Source of the DNA: Semisulcospira habei
Taxonomy: Eukaryota > Mollusca > Gastropoda > Semisulcospiridae
Reading direction: 5' to 3'
DNA length: 64,000 nucleotides
Assembly (NCBI GenBank): GCA_036245525.1
Contig: BTPG01000005.1
Span: 126,417,620 to 126,481,619, forward strand
Below are positions 1 through 10,603 of this stretch, one piece after another. Both the position numbers and the translations under genes were made by a program. Below the pieces are notes generated by a model, which saw nothing but the letters and a program-made list of their open reading frames with translations, was not told where the DNA came from and did no database searches. How positions within the stretch are numbered: position 1 is the stretch's first letter; each line of letters begins with the position of its first letter.

Positions 1-409
1 AGCGTAAGAAGGGAGATGTTGCCCGAGTCAGTGAAGAGAAGCAGGTCGTTAAGGATATGTAGAAGGGCTGTTTCAGTGCTGTGATGTTTGCGATAGGCAG
101 ACAGGAAGGGACTGAGGAGGTTGTTGTCGGCGAGGTGGAGGTTGAGTTGGTTGAGGACAACCTTCTCAAGAAGCTTGGACAGGAAAGAGAGATTGGAGAC
201 TGGGCGGTAGTTCTTGAGTTCGTTTGGGTCGAGGTTGTGTTTTTTGAGGAGAGGACGGACGATGGCGGACTTGAAGATATCGGGGACGGAGCCATTCTCT
301 AGAGATGTGTTGATGATGTCGGTAATGAAGGGCAAAAGTTTTGGGAGGCCGTCCCGGTAGAGGGAAGCTGGGAGGGGGTCTAGTTCACAGGTTTTGAAAG
401 GCATGGACT

Positions 410-1740
410 TTATGGTCTTGAGGACTTCATCCTGAGAGACGGGGCGGAAGGACGAGAGGGGAGTGCCGGGAAAAGGGGGGGGGGGTCAGGAAGGCAAGGC
501 GGAGAAGGCAGAGTGTCGAGTGTGTTGCGCAGAGTTTGGATTTTGTCGGAGAAATAGGAGGGAAAAGCGGACGGAAGTTCTTCTTTGCTGTGTGTGTTGG
601 CAAGAGGAGAGTCGTTAGAAGTGCCTAGGAGTGTGTTCATGGTAGCGTAGAGGGTTTTGGAAGAAGTGGATTCCAGGATTTTGTTTTGAAGGTGTTTGCG
701 TTTGGAGTCGGAGATCATTCTGCAGACTTTGGATCTGGTGGTTTGGAAGATCTGTCTGTGAACGGTGAGGTCAGATGAGCGCCAACGGCGTTCCGCTTGT
801 CGACGCTCGCGCTTGGCCTCAGCTATGTCGTCAGTGAGCCAGGGGGAGGGGAGTCGGTTGGGTATGGAACAGGTGGTGACAGGGGCATGGGTGTCTAGAA
901 GTTTTCGAAGGGAGGAATCGAAATGGGATGCAAGATCGGGAGAGGAGGCGGGGTCCAAGAGAAGGTCGACAGTTTCGTCGAAGAAGTTCTCTCGGTTGAC
1001 AGATTTTAGTTTGCGACGAGAGACAAAGAGCTTGGGTTTTTTTCGGGGGAGGTAGGTTGAGGGCGACGAGAATAGCGAGGTGGTCGGAGGGAAGCACAGA
1101 AGAGGTGTCAGAGTCGAGGAAGAGTTGATCGGAGGTGCGGGTGATGATCCAGTCGAGGGTGTGGCCGAGTCGGTGGGTGGGTTTAGTGATGTGTTGTATA
1201 AGATTGTGGTTTGAAAGTGACGTGCAAAGGCGTTTTGTGTCGGGGTGGTCGGCTTTGTCGAAGTGGAAGTTAAAGTCGCCAAGAAGGATGTGTTTTCCGG
1301 GTCGTGTGCTGTAGTGGTCGAGGAGGAGATCGAACTCGGTGAGGAACATGGAGTTTGTGAGTTTGTTTTGAGAGCTTGGAGGGGGGCGATAGATACATGA
1401 GAAGATGAGGGACTGGCCAGGGAGTGTTGCTACGGCCTCGACAGATTCAAAGGAGGGATGAGCAAAAGGGAGAGACTGAGAGAAGGAGAGATGAGCAGAA
1501 AGACAGTCCCTGTAGATGATGGCAATGCCACCCCCTCTGGAAGCACGCGGGAAGGAGGCCAGGCGGTAGCCACTCGGAGTGACGCTGGCGATGATGGGTT
1601 CATCGCCAGCTGAGCGGAGCCACGTTTCGGTGATCACGACAACATCTAGGTCATTGTCTAGGATGAAATCTGAAATCACGTCGGCTTTGCCATCTTTGCA
1701 GACAGACTGTGCATTGAACAGACACAGTTTTAGGTTGGAT
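410..1740 (-). pseudogene. LINE endonuclease/linker region, frame-broken
   Basis: An apurinic-type endonuclease (EEP fold) reads leftwards. Recognisable blocks are the entry motif FNAQSV, ETWL, LGDFNFHFD, HTLDWIITR and PSDHLAIL, in the order seen in L2/CR1 LINEs. The enzyme would nick target DNA to prime reverse transcription. The frame is lost at a run of seven T at 1037-1043; the sister copy has six T at 63165-63170, and the following 200 residues then continue in another frame. A run of eleven G at 475-485 is a second break. The copy cannot encode a full ORF2. The longest open frame starts at a TTG, so no true start is assigned. Confidence 0.7.
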
Positions 1741-2230
1741 GAGCCAGAAGAGGAAGAGGGAGAAGAAACGGACGAAGAAGAGGACAAAGGAAGAGGAGGG
1801 TGGGGAGGGGGGGGGGGAAGAGGATGGAGGGGGAAGGAGGGGGAGAGGGGAGAGGAGGAAACGACGGGGAAGGAAAACCGGGCAAGAAAGAGGATGCGAG
1901 CGGAGGGTGAGGGGGAGGGGAGGGGGGAGGGAGGAGGAGGGAGGGGGAGTAGTAGGAAAAAAGCTCGAGTGTATGAGAGGGAGGGGGGAAGGGCCGACAG
2001 AGGGGAGGAGGAAAGGAGGGGAGGAGGAGAGAGGGAGCGAGGGAGGAAAACAAAGCCCGGGCAAGAGGAGGGGAGGGAGGGGGTGAGGGGGAGGGGGAGG
2101 AGGGTCGGGGGGAGGGGAGCGGGCCGAGGAAAGCAGGGAGCAGTAGATGAGCAAGAGAGGAAAGGAAAAGGGAGAAGAAGGAAGGGAGGTGGAGAAATCG
2201 AGGAGGCGGGGAGAGGCGGAAGGGCATAGG
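1740..2230 (-). repeat. Purine-rich (+) / pyrimidine-rich (-) tract, LINE leader
   Basis: For about 490 bases the + strand is almost only A and G. It lies just upstream of the endonuclease in element orientation, so it is the leader or 5' UTR of the LINE. Open frames here encode only Ser/Pro/Leu or Arg/Gly/Glu low-complexity peptides and are not credible genes. Confidence 0.6.
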
Positions 2231-2540
2231 AAAAGGGGAAGAAGTGAGTGGTTGTGTTTGTGGTGGTGAGTCCCGCCTTTTGCTAATTCTGCCCCTGTGG
2301 CCTCTCTTTCGCGATCGGGTGCCGCGTAAGGCATCTGCAACACTGTCAGCGGCACCGGCTGCGCAGTAGGTGGCGTGGCGACGTAGAGATAGCAGTGTGT
2401 GTGTGTGCCGGTGTGTGTGTGAGCGGTGTGGTAGGGGAGCGACCTGATTTCCGGTCGGTCAGCGGCGAGATCGGGCAATGGCGCCGAAAGTGGGGAGGGC
2501 GAGATGTCGACGAGAGAGCACACGAAAACTTATAGAACGG

Positions 2541-2881
2541 TAGGAACACGAACGAGTCTACAACAACCAAGCAGCAGATGCAACCACGGGTGGCAAAACA
2601 GACTCACACAGTAAACATATCACACACTAGCACGCAGCACATGAAAAACAGGGCGCGGAAAGGCCCGACGAACCCACGCTGCGGAAGGCAAAATGGCGAC
2701 GTAAACAAAAATTCAAATGACAGACACAATTCAATACGATACCACTCAAACAGCAATCAGATCAGACGAAACACAAGCATAATCCTCATCAGCGCAATCT
2801 TATACGATACTCAGCAGACTTTCAGCACACGAAACACAGTACATCCAACGAAAAACCACTAAACACTGGGAGCGAAAACAC
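2541..2881. other. Gene-free spacer between two LINEs
   Basis: About 340 bases between the L2-type LINE and the next RTE-like LINE. The 94-residue open frame here has no recognisable domain and A-rich codons. I see nothing else in it. Confidence 0.5.
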
Positions 2882-2949
2882 GTGGTAGGTCGCACAAAAC
2901 AAGATGGTTTAACCCTTTTATGCGGTCAAAAAGAAAAACAAAGAAAGAA

Positions 2950-3677
2950 ACTTATTCTCGGTACGTGGAGGGTACGAACCCTGATGGACAGAGATCAGAC
3001 GAAGAGACCGCACAGAAGAACAGACCTCATAGCCAGGGAGCTGGCGAGATATAAGATCGACATTGTGGCTCTTAGTGAGACCTGGTTTGCTGACGAAGGC
3101 TCGATCTGTGAACCTGAGGGTGGGTACACCTTTTTCTGGAAGGGCAAAGCTGTGAACGAGGCCATCCGCACCACGCTCCTCCGACAGCTGCCTTCTCTTC
3201 CCACTGGCATCAGCGAACGAGTGATGAAGCTCCGTTTCCCATCTCTCACACCCGACATGTCACTATCATCAGCGCCTATGCTCCGACACTCACCAGCGCC
3301 GATGACGACAAGGAGGCGTTCTATGAGAGCCTCGACTCCCTCCTGAAGTCCACTTCTGCAAGTGACAAACCATCGTGCTTGGTGACTTCAATGCTCGAGT
3401 TGGGCGCGAATGTGACTGCTGGGAAGGAGTGATGGGCCCACACGGACTGGGCAAGATGAACAGCAATGGCCTGCTGCTGCTGACATTGTGCGCTGAGAAT
3501 GGACTCGCCATCAGCAACACCCTCTTTAGGCTGGATAGTAAGTACAAGACAACATGGATGCATCCCAGGTCCAAGCAGTGGCATCTCATAGACTATGTCA
3601 TTGTCCGCCATCGGGATACTCGTGATGTCAGAATCACCAAGAAAGACCGCTTCAAACACTTTCAGAGAAAAGCCTAG
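2950..3677 (+). pseudogene. RTE-like endonuclease fragment
   Basis: The first frame carries the EEP entry block LGTWRVRTL and the block IDIVALSETWF (about 2955-3120). A second frame from 3375 carries LGDFNARVG, the [17 protein letters not shown] block and ends at 3677. The two halves are in different frames, and the segment normally linking them is partly missing. In family terms this is the target-nicking enzyme of the LINE; here it is not functional. Confidence 0.65.
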
Positions 3678-3692
3678 AGAGAGCTCCGCAAC

Positions 3693-5717
3693 ATGCAAGA
3701 CACCTGGTGGGACAGCAAGGCAAAAGAACTTCAACACTTTGCTGAATTCAACAACTCCAAGGAGTTTTTCAGCGCTATGAAAGCTGTCTATGGCCCTGCC
3801 AGACCCAGCACAACCCCTCTCTTTTCTTCTGACGGCTTCACCTTGCTGAAGGACAAAGGCAGCACCACTGAGCGCTGGAGAGAACACTTCTCAAATCTGT
3901 TGAACATGCCTTCCACTGTCGACCCCGCGGCCCTGGACATGATTCCCCAGAAGCCGACACTGGATGTCCTTGACCTTCCACCTACCCTGGACGAGGTCAA
4001 GAAAGCGATCAACCAGACTAGCTCCGGCAAGGCTGCAGGCATGGATGGCATCCCCGCAGAGCTCTTCAAAGCAGCTGGACCTGAGACCCTTGACGCCTTC
4101 CTCAACATTCTGACATGCATCTGGGCAGAGGAGAACATGCCACAGAAATTTAGAGATGCTACAATCGTCTCCCTTTTCAAGAACAAGGGCATCAAAGCAG
4201 ACTGTGCCAATTACCGAGGGATCTCACTCTTGTCCATTGCTGGCAAGATCCTCGCGAGAGTCATCCTCAACCGCCTGATCAGCTCTGTATCAGAAGAAGC
4301 ACTCTCAGAGGCTCAGTGTGGCTTCAGACCCGGCCGCAGCACAGTCGACATGGTCTTCTCTGTGAGACAGGTCCAGGAGAAATGCATTGACCAGCACATG
4401 GACCTCTACGCTGTCTTCATAGATCTGACCAAAGCATTCGACACCGTGAACAGAGAAGCGCTTTGGGTCATCCTTGCAAAGCTCATTTGCCCCAGGAAGT
4501 TCACCAACATCATCCGCCTCTTCCATGATGGAATGGTAGGAGTTGTCCAGTCAAACGGCGACACATCCGCACCCTTCGACATTTCCAACGGTGTGAAACA
4601 ATGTTGTGTTCTTGCCTCCGTGATGTTCAACCTGTTCTTCACGTGTGTTCTGACCCATGCAGTACGCGACCTTGAGAAGGGAGTGTACCTGAAGTACAGA
4701 CTAGACGGCTTTCTCTTCGACCTCCGTCGACTGAACGCCAGGACCAAGACCATCGAGAGGCTGATCCTTGAGGCGCTGTTTGCCGATGACTGTGCGCTGA
4801 TGGCGCACACGGAGTCTGACCTCCAGACTATCGTCAACAGGTTCTCGGAAGCCTCTCGACTGTTTGGCCTCACCATCGGTCTCAACAAGACCGAGGTCCT
4901 GCACCAACCAGCCCCAGGCACAAGAGCCCCCCCCCCCCCCTCTACCCAAAGTGTATATCGAAGGCACCGCCGAGCTGAAGACTGTCGACCAGTTCAGGTA
5001 CCTGGGGAGCATCATCTCTTCTTCGACAAGGAAATCGCAGCTCGCATCAGCAAAGCCAGCAAAGCCCTGGGTCGTCTGCGCACTCGTGTGTTGAATAACA
5101 ACAACGTCAAGCTCTCCACCAAGATCAAAGTCTATAAGGCAGTAGTCCTCCCCAGCCTCCTCTACGGCTGTGAGTCATGGACGCTGTACAGAAAGCACCT
5201 CAAGCAGCTTGAACGTTTCCACATGAGATCCCTGCGCTCACTCATGGGCATCAAATGGCAAGACAAGGTGACAAACCTGGAAGTCCTGGACAATGCTGGC
5301 TTAGTGAGTGTTGAAGCCTTGATCTTAAAGACTCAACTTCGCTGGACAGGTCATGTCATACGCATGGATGATTCTCGTATGCCACGCCAACTCCTGTATG
5401 GTGCACTCTCAAAAGGCCACAGGAAGCAAGGACGGCCAAAGAAACGCTTCAAAGACTGCATAAAAGACAGCCTCAAGTACTGCGTCTTCCCGGTAAAGGA
5501 GCTTGAAGTACAAGCACAAGACAGATCTGGCTGGCGTGCCGCCACCAGGAAAGCCTGCACGCTCTTTGAACAAAATCGGCGCGAACGGATCACCAGTGCC
5601 AGAGCTCGCAGAAAGACAGCGTCGACTCTCCCCACAGCTACGTTCCAGTGCCCCCATTGCCCTCGCAGGTGTGGCTCCAGGATTGGCTTGGCCAGCCACA
5701 CCCGCACCCACAAATAG
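3693..5717 (+). pseudogene. RTE-like reverse transcriptase with C2H2 finger
   Basis: A 674-residue open frame. RT blocks appear in order: GKAAGMDGIPAELFK, NYRGISLLSIAGKILARV, QCGFRPGRSTVD, FIDLTKAFDTVNRE, and the catalytic FADD at 4779-4790. Near the C-terminus there is an intact C2H2 finger (CPHC ... H-x3-H, about residues 650-672). Although open, the frame is wrong for about 30 residues: at the C run starting at 4929 it leaves the family frame, and returns near 5025, judged against the conserved block that is open in another frame at 4950-5040. So two compensating indels keep the ORF long while destroying a conserved segment. It would make cDNA at the nicked target if functional. Confidence 0.75.
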
Positions 5718-5745
5718 AAGTCATGCACAATGACGACATCATCGG

Positions 5746-6156
5746 TTTCGATGGTCTACCCATCATTCATACGCGGTTACAGATTTGCGGATTGGCGGCC
5801 AGCTGATTAAAAATTACAGGTACGGCAATGAGGTAGGCATTGGGGCATTGAACTCCATGCAATTTTTCTGCGTTGACCAATCACAGTGTCGGAAAATGGA
5901 TTGACAGCGTTACAATGCTTGTTAACGAACTCTTTCAATATGTCCCTTTTATCTAGCTATATATGCAAAATATCTAGTAGAAATAAGAAAAAATACGGAC
6001 TCCAGTGTGGATCAACCGGTTTTTGTGAAACGGCCATTTTCTCGCCAATGAGCGTCTTAATCAAAACTCCAATCGAAACAAAGGTCTCGAGATATATTCT
6101 TTTAGGGACAATATCCTAAAATTTCAAGCTTGTCCGTCCTCAAACGCGGGCTCTAG

Positions 6157-6200
<44 letters not shown>

Positions 6201-6209
6201 TGACTGACT

Positions 6210-6265
<56 letters not shown>

Positions 6266-6864
6266 ACACACACACACACGGGGCTTTGGCGCCAAAAAGA
6301 CGTTTCCTAGGAAGGTTTGCGTAGCTAGACGTGATGTCATTTTTATCTTGTTACTTCTTTGCCGTAATTTGTGCCCTGCACGGCAAAAACGTCATGTGCA
6401 TGCTCCGCCCCGGAATGCGCTCCGACCAACCCAATTTCAAAGTCTACCGTATTTTTAATACGGTAGACAAAAAATGAGGCGGGGGGGGGGGGGGGGGGGC
6501 GGAGAGTGAGAGTGAAATGGGTATAGTCATCACAGATTCACAATAAATTATACGGCACTTATGAATATTACAAAAATAGCTTTCATGATGGCAAGAGTCA
6601 ATGAAGAGGGACGTTACTGCTTTCATAAGATTTTTTTTTTGGTAGGGGGGGGGGGGGGTGTTCTTGGACTAGATGGTGGTGGTGGACTGACCTTTCACAA
6701 CATTCCATATGGTTAAACTGTTGAAAAAGGGCACAAACCATTTGGTTCCGTCAGCATCTTGATAAAAATTATTGATAAGCCCACCTGGGAAAACCTACTT
6801 ACTAACGGTACCGTAACCCTCCGGTGAATGTAAATGGTAACTGGTGTCTGCTTGCACAAAAGGG
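5746..6864. other. Gene-free stretch with simple repeats
   Basis: No supported gene. It holds a compound microsatellite (listed separately), G runs at about 6480-6500 and 6646-6658, and a segment at about 6280-6420 (gcgcCAAAAA, then a TTGTTACTTC block, then a GCACGTC-like motif) that resembles 8400-8530 and, inverted, 23700-23830. I read that as an old interspersed repeat. Confidence 0.45.
6157..6282. repeat. Compound microsatellite (GGCT)n-(GACT)n-(CA)n
   Basis: Tetranucleotide GGCT units from 6157 grade into GACT units and then into an uninterrupted CA run to about 6280, broken once near 6265. Any protein read through it is only a repeat peptide. Confidence 0.9.
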
Positions 6865-6974
6865 TTAACTCTTTCAAGGCACCCACGTCAATAGCTGAGA
6901 AAGTGTATAGCATTGCCACCGACGACGCTATACACTTTCGCAGCTATTGATGCTGGGTATCTTGAATGAGTAAT
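6865..6974. mobile_element. Palindromic MITE, family P3, copy 1
   Basis: TTAA at 6865-6868 is followed by CTCTTTCAAGG and, after a near-palindrome centred on a short GC-rich loop, by CTTGAATGAG and TAAT at 6971-6974. The arms share GTGTATAGC/GCTATACAC and AATAGCTG/CAGCTATT. A second copy with intact TTAA on both sides lies at 56298-56411. This is a non-autonomous hairpin element with no coding capacity. Confidence 0.7.
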
Positions 6975-7324
6975 CACAACACGAGCGAACTAAGAAGAAA
7001 ACAACTTCTTACTGAAGAGGCTCACAAGAATCTGTGCCTTTAGCTGAAAGAGATCGGCTAACTTTCCATTTACAGATAGCATTGTATTCCAGGTGTACCG
7101 GACCTGTGAACTTGAAAAACATCTTCGTGCGCCCACGAAGGCAGGAAAACAAGATGGGATGAAGCAGCCCACAAAGTCTCTCCTATAGGCCTCTGAGCTA
7201 GTGTGCATTTGTTTACCCACTTTTTGCACAATACGCACGAATAAATCATAACAAAATTAGACACCCTCTGAATAAAACATTTTCCCCTATTTTCAAGCGT
7301 GCATGCTTGCAAACTTCAAAGTTT
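6975..7324. other. Gene-free stretch
   Basis: About 350 bases with only short overlapping open frames on the - strand and no recognisable domain. I see nothing I can support. Confidence 0.4.
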
Positions 7325-8345
7325 TTGTGGGTCCAAGTCTGAGGATGTGAGGGTGGCTGCGGCTGCAGTGTCTTCTCGCCATCCTAGACGCCCATTTAAG
7401 CTCCGCCTCCCTGACCATTCCTCTGTATTTAGTAGTTGCAGAACTGCAGGCAATTCTGCTGGCACTCAAGCATGCCTATCAGTCTCGGCGGGAAAGGAAC
7501 TTCCTGATTCTGTCTGACTTTCTTTCTACCCTGCAGGCCCTTCAGGGTGCGGGAACAGACCACCCCCTGCTGGTCCAGATTAGAGAGCTTTACGCGGACT
7601 TGATGAAGGAATATTATGACATCATTTTTATTTGGGTCCCAGGGCATGTGGGCATCGAAGGCAACAGAATCGCAGATTCTGCTGCCAACAGTGCCCCCAA
7701 TGACCCTGTCCCTGACACACAGACTGTTCATAGTGATTTTAAACCTGTGATTAGTGCATACATAGCCCTCGAGTGGCAGTCCGAGTGGGACAAAGAGGAA
7801 GGGAACAAGCTGCATGAAGCTCTTCCTACGGTGTCCGAAAGTCTACCTTTCCGCCGCGGCAGCCGCCGTGAGGAGACTGTCCTTACTCGGCTCCACATCG
7901 GGCACACGTATGTTACGCACTCTTACTTACTTAAACAGGATGAGCGTCCATGGTGTTTTGCCTGTGATGAGCAGTTTTCTGTTCCACACTTTTTGCTGTC
8001 TTGTGCCGAACTAATTGACACGAGATATAAACACTTCACAGCAGACTCCTTGAAGGTTTTGTTCCGGGATGTTCCCCTGAACAAAATCTTCAATTTCTTG
8101 AGAGAATGCAATATTTTTAACAAGATCTGAGCATTCATTGACTATGTGAATCACTTTAATTTGCCCTTTTTGAGAGTCTGTAGACGTTTCTTTTAAAGAC
8201 TAGTGCGACATTTTAGCCTGACATTTTAAAAATATATTTACATCTTGTCTTAAGACCTTGCTTTTAGTCTGGCTGACCAGATTTTTACCCATCCCGCCGT
8301 GAGATGGCCTTAGTTGCCTCTCGGCGTTAAACCCAAATAACTGAC
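7325..8345 (+). mobile_element. 3' fragment of the I-type LINE
   Basis: The fragment matches the RNase H end of the I-type LINE at 49.9-54.9 kb and then continues to the LINE's 3' end, which that long copy lacks. It ends in a conserved tail (gagatggcctTAGTTGCC, then the CGTTAAACCCAAATAACT block) followed by AACT-like repeats. A 5'-truncated insertion explains it. The same tail is seen inverted at 30142-30715, and in pieces at about 21796-21840 and 48005-48052. Confidence 0.75.
7348..8130 (+). pseudogene. RNase H and C-terminal domain of I-type LINE ORF2
   Basis: Two frames together cover the second half of RNase H (AELQA-like block, then IIFIWVPGHVGIEGNRIADSAA at about 7620-7690, with the catalytic Asp of the last motif) and the C-terminal domain. 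The latter carries a Cys/His pattern C-x2-C ... H-x4-C at about 7960-8010 (FACDEQFSVPHFLLSC). It ends at a natural stop at 8130. A frame change near 7440 and missing upstream RT show that it is a truncated, decayed copy. Confidence 0.7.
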
Positions 8346-8795
8346 TAACTAGCTCAAAGTTTTTGGATTTTACATACATATACACATGCACACCACACAT
8401 ATTCGGCGCTTTGCACCAAAAGTGCCGCGTTCTACGCCGGTTTGCTTCACTACAGATGACATTAGTTTTCTCTTGTTACTTCACTATCAGTCTATAGTCC
8501 GCCTGCTTATGACGTCATGTGCGTGCTATTGAAAGCGACCCAACACGTCCCATCCTAAAAAGTTTCTTCTATAAATAACTTGACTACAAACAGAAGAGAC
8601 TTAAACAGGCGCATTGGCCAAAGCCTTTCGCCGCAGTCGGTCGTGCGCGGGGCCGGCCGACCCTTGTACGCCCGATGACCTTCTGCGTGCTAGGAATGAC
8701 CTTGGCTTTCCTCAGCCAGCCGTTATCGATCCGTCGTTTCTGCTCTGAATACCGCTAGACGGCGGCAGAGCCGTGAGTGAATGTAGCCATTAATA
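8346..8795. other. Gene-free stretch
   Basis: Holds the repeat segment at about 8400-8530 shared with 6280-6420 and 23700-23830, and a GC-rich patch at 8630-8770. No gene seen. Confidence 0.4.
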
Positions 8796-9004
8796 TACTA
8801 ATGGTCAAAACTTAAGGGCCACTTTTATCGCAGAAGCACCGACAACACCACACAAAAAATGTAACAATACTTGGAGTCAGTACTTTGCTAATTTATTCAG
8901 TAACAATTTCATTTACGTTTTGAGTAAATCAAGCAATTGTAACAACAGCAGTACGTTAGAATGTTCCCACCCATCGTAGAAAAAGTCACACAAGACTGGT
9001 CCAG

Positions 9005-9208
9005 TCAGTAGCGAGTGTACCCACCGTTTGCAGCCAAGCATTCAATGCAGCGTTGACGCATGGAGTTCACCAGGGTTCGGAGAACATGTTGTGGGATCGC
9101 TTCCCACTCTTGATGCAGGAACTGAGTCAGCTGGGGGACGCCTTGAAGTGGGGGGTGGTTGCTGACTACACGTTGCCCCAGCACGTCCCATAGTGAACCG
9201 CGACACAT
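9005..9208 (-). pseudogene. Tc1-like transposase, C-terminal end
   Basis: The last about 60 residues of the transposase, from LWDVLGQRVV to the terminus. The previous block ends at the first catalytic Asp (FTDVSRF), and the PDLNPIEHLWD-type block is missing except for its last residues. The deletion therefore removed the second and third catalytic residues. The same C-terminus, with the missing blocks present, is seen at 10235-10600. Confidence 0.75.
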
Positions 9209-9247
9209 CAGTAAACAGAACCTGAGACCACTGGAATCTGTTCCACC

Positions 9248-9634
9248 TCACATGTTGACGACACCAGGCAACCCGGGCTCTGCGATGGGTATTCTCACTG
9301 CTGCTCTGTATGAAGCCAGGCAAATTTCGCGCAGACGTCGGCAGACTGTGCTTCTGTTGACGTTAACGTTTGCAGCTTGCATCAGTTGACGTCGCAGAGT
9401 GGTTGACGTGACAGTTCGGTCGCGCAGAGCCCCCCTTCTGCTGGTGCAGCGCGGGCGTCCTGAGCAGGGTCGTCGTTCTGCCCTTCCAGTTTCTTGGAAT
9501 CGTTCCATCAGCCTATTGATCACTGAATGGGACACCCCAAGACGTCTCCCAACCTCATGTCCCGAAATTCCATCCTGCAGCCATGCTAGCGCCCGGCCTT
9601 GATCTACTGGCGTTAGGCTTCGTCGTGGTGGCAT
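9248..9634 (-). pseudogene. Tc1-like transposase, DNA-binding half
   Basis: Starts at an ATG at 9634. The N-terminal half shows a paired-like helix-turn-helix (QGRALAWLQDGISGHEVGRRLGVSHS) followed by a second basic HTH (RRGALRDRTVTSTTLRRQL ... STVCRRLRE). These bind the TIRs. The frame breaks after about 110 residues; the downstream piece with FTDVSRF (catalytic region 1) is in another frame at about 9210-9310. Confidence 0.8.
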
Positions 9635-10018
9635 AGTTAAGAAAGTGACAACTATGCCCCTAATGTACCGGTATTTATAGCGAAACAGAAGTGCTCAGTG
9701 TTCACGACTGACCCCTTTAGCACGTGCATCACGACTTCACCGAGTTTTCCCACCTGCCTGCCTTTGGTAAGCTTGCCAATATCGCACAGCTTTTCACAAA
9801 AACTGACGATGTTTCACGTGCATTTGACACGTTGGTGGAAATTGATGAATTGTTGTCTATTGTTCCCTGTACAGTGGACTGTCTAAGGTCAACTTTTAAC
9901 CCATTTGGATCGAAAGAACATTGTATTTTATTAGCGTACTTGCGACGATAAACAATGACACAAAAAGTGGGGTGGCCCTTACGTTTTGACCATTAGTGTA
10001 TATATATATATATATATA

Positions 10019-10603
10019 TATACACTAATGGTCAAAAGTTAAGGGCCACTTTTTATCGCAGACGCACCGACAACACCACACACATAATGTAACAATACTT
10101 CGAGTCAGCACTTTGCTAATTTATTTAGTAACAATTTCATTTCATTTTTGCGTAAATCAAGCAACTGTAACAACAGCAGTACGTTAGAATGTTCACCCAC
10201 CCCTCATTTGAAAAGTCACACAAGACTGGTCCAGTCAGCAGCGAGTGTACCCACCGTTTGCAGCCAAGCATTCAATGCAGCGTTGACGCATGGAGTTCAC
10301 CAGGGTTCGGAGAACATGTGGGATCGCTTCCCACTCTCGATGCAGCAACTGAGTTAGCTGGGGGACGCCTTGAGGTGGGGGGTGGTTGCTGACTACACGT
10401 TGCCCCAGCACGTCCCAGAGGTGCTCGATGGGAACCAGATCAGGTGAACGAGCTGGCCACTCCATCCTCATGATGCCCCGTTGCTCAAGGTACTCATCCA
10501 CCACAAGGGCGCGATGAGGTCGAGCGTTGTCGTCCTGCAGAACTGCATTGTCGCCTATGGCTTGGAGAGCAGGCTGGACAATCTCGTCCCGATAGGAGTA
10601 TCA
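10019..10603 (-). mobile_element. Tc1-like transposon, 3' half only
   Basis: A second Tc1-like copy starts with the same TIR (ACTAATGGTCAAAA) after the (AT)n run at 10002-10020. It contains the C-terminal transposase: YRDEIVQPAL, QDDNARPHRAL with the second catalytic Asp, and SPDLVPIEHLWD with the third acidic residue, then the shared C-terminus (ORF 10235-10504 plus upstream codons). Similarity stops near 10603, so the DNA-binding half and other TIR are missing. Confidence 0.8.

Larger units (their letters stand above)
1..2540 (-). mobile_element. L2/CR1-type LINE copy, 3' part outside the window
   Basis: The element reads on the - strand. Its start in this window (position 1) matches position 62162 of the copy at 60.9-63.6 kb almost base for base, so the RT and 3' end lie to the left of the window. 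Visible parts, in element order from right to left, are a pyrimidine-rich leader (1740-2230), the endonuclease domain (about 831-1740) and the linker towards the RT. This copy reaches further 5' than the right-hand copy. Its outer 5' limit is not sharp; I place it near 2540 where the GC-rich leader ends. Clade assignment rests on the RT tail of the sister copy. Confidence 0.75.
2882..5745 (+). mobile_element. RTE-like LINE, copy A (internally deleted)
   Basis: A LINE in + orientation with an EEP endonuclease at the left, a reverse transcriptase in the middle and a C-terminal C2H2 zinc finger. It is related to copies B (12.6-16.6 kb) and C (26.9-29.7 kb) but clearly diverged from them. Compared with copy B it lacks a short block after about 3160 and a few hundred bases after about 3640, so endonuclease and RT are no longer joined properly. 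The 3' end is near 5745, where similarity to a LINE tail stops. It is a dead copy. Confidence 0.75.
8796..9998 (-). mobile_element. Tc1-like transposon, internally deleted
   Basis: TIRs begin ACTAATGGTCAAAA and continue TTAAGGGCCAC at the left (from 8797). The right end at about 9970-9998 is the inverted match (GTGGCCCTTACGTTTTGACC ...). TA dinucleotides flank both ends. The element is about 1.2 kb, shorter than the usual 1.6-1.7 kb of Tc1 elements, because the catalytic core is deleted. It abuts an (AT)n run and a second copy in the same orientation. Confidence 0.85.

Noticed and set aside
1579..2229. 216-residue Gly/Glu/Arg-rich frame on the + strand
   Set aside because: Antisense reading of the same purine tract.
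1651..2523. 290-residue open frame on the - strand
   Set aside because: Pyrimidine-rich leader of the LINE; only Ser/Pro/Leu low complexity.
2578..2862. 94-residue frame
   Set aside because: No domain, A-rich codons, no context.
9698..9951. Small + strand frames beside the Tc1 transposase
   Set aside because: Inside the transposon's non-coding end; no domain.
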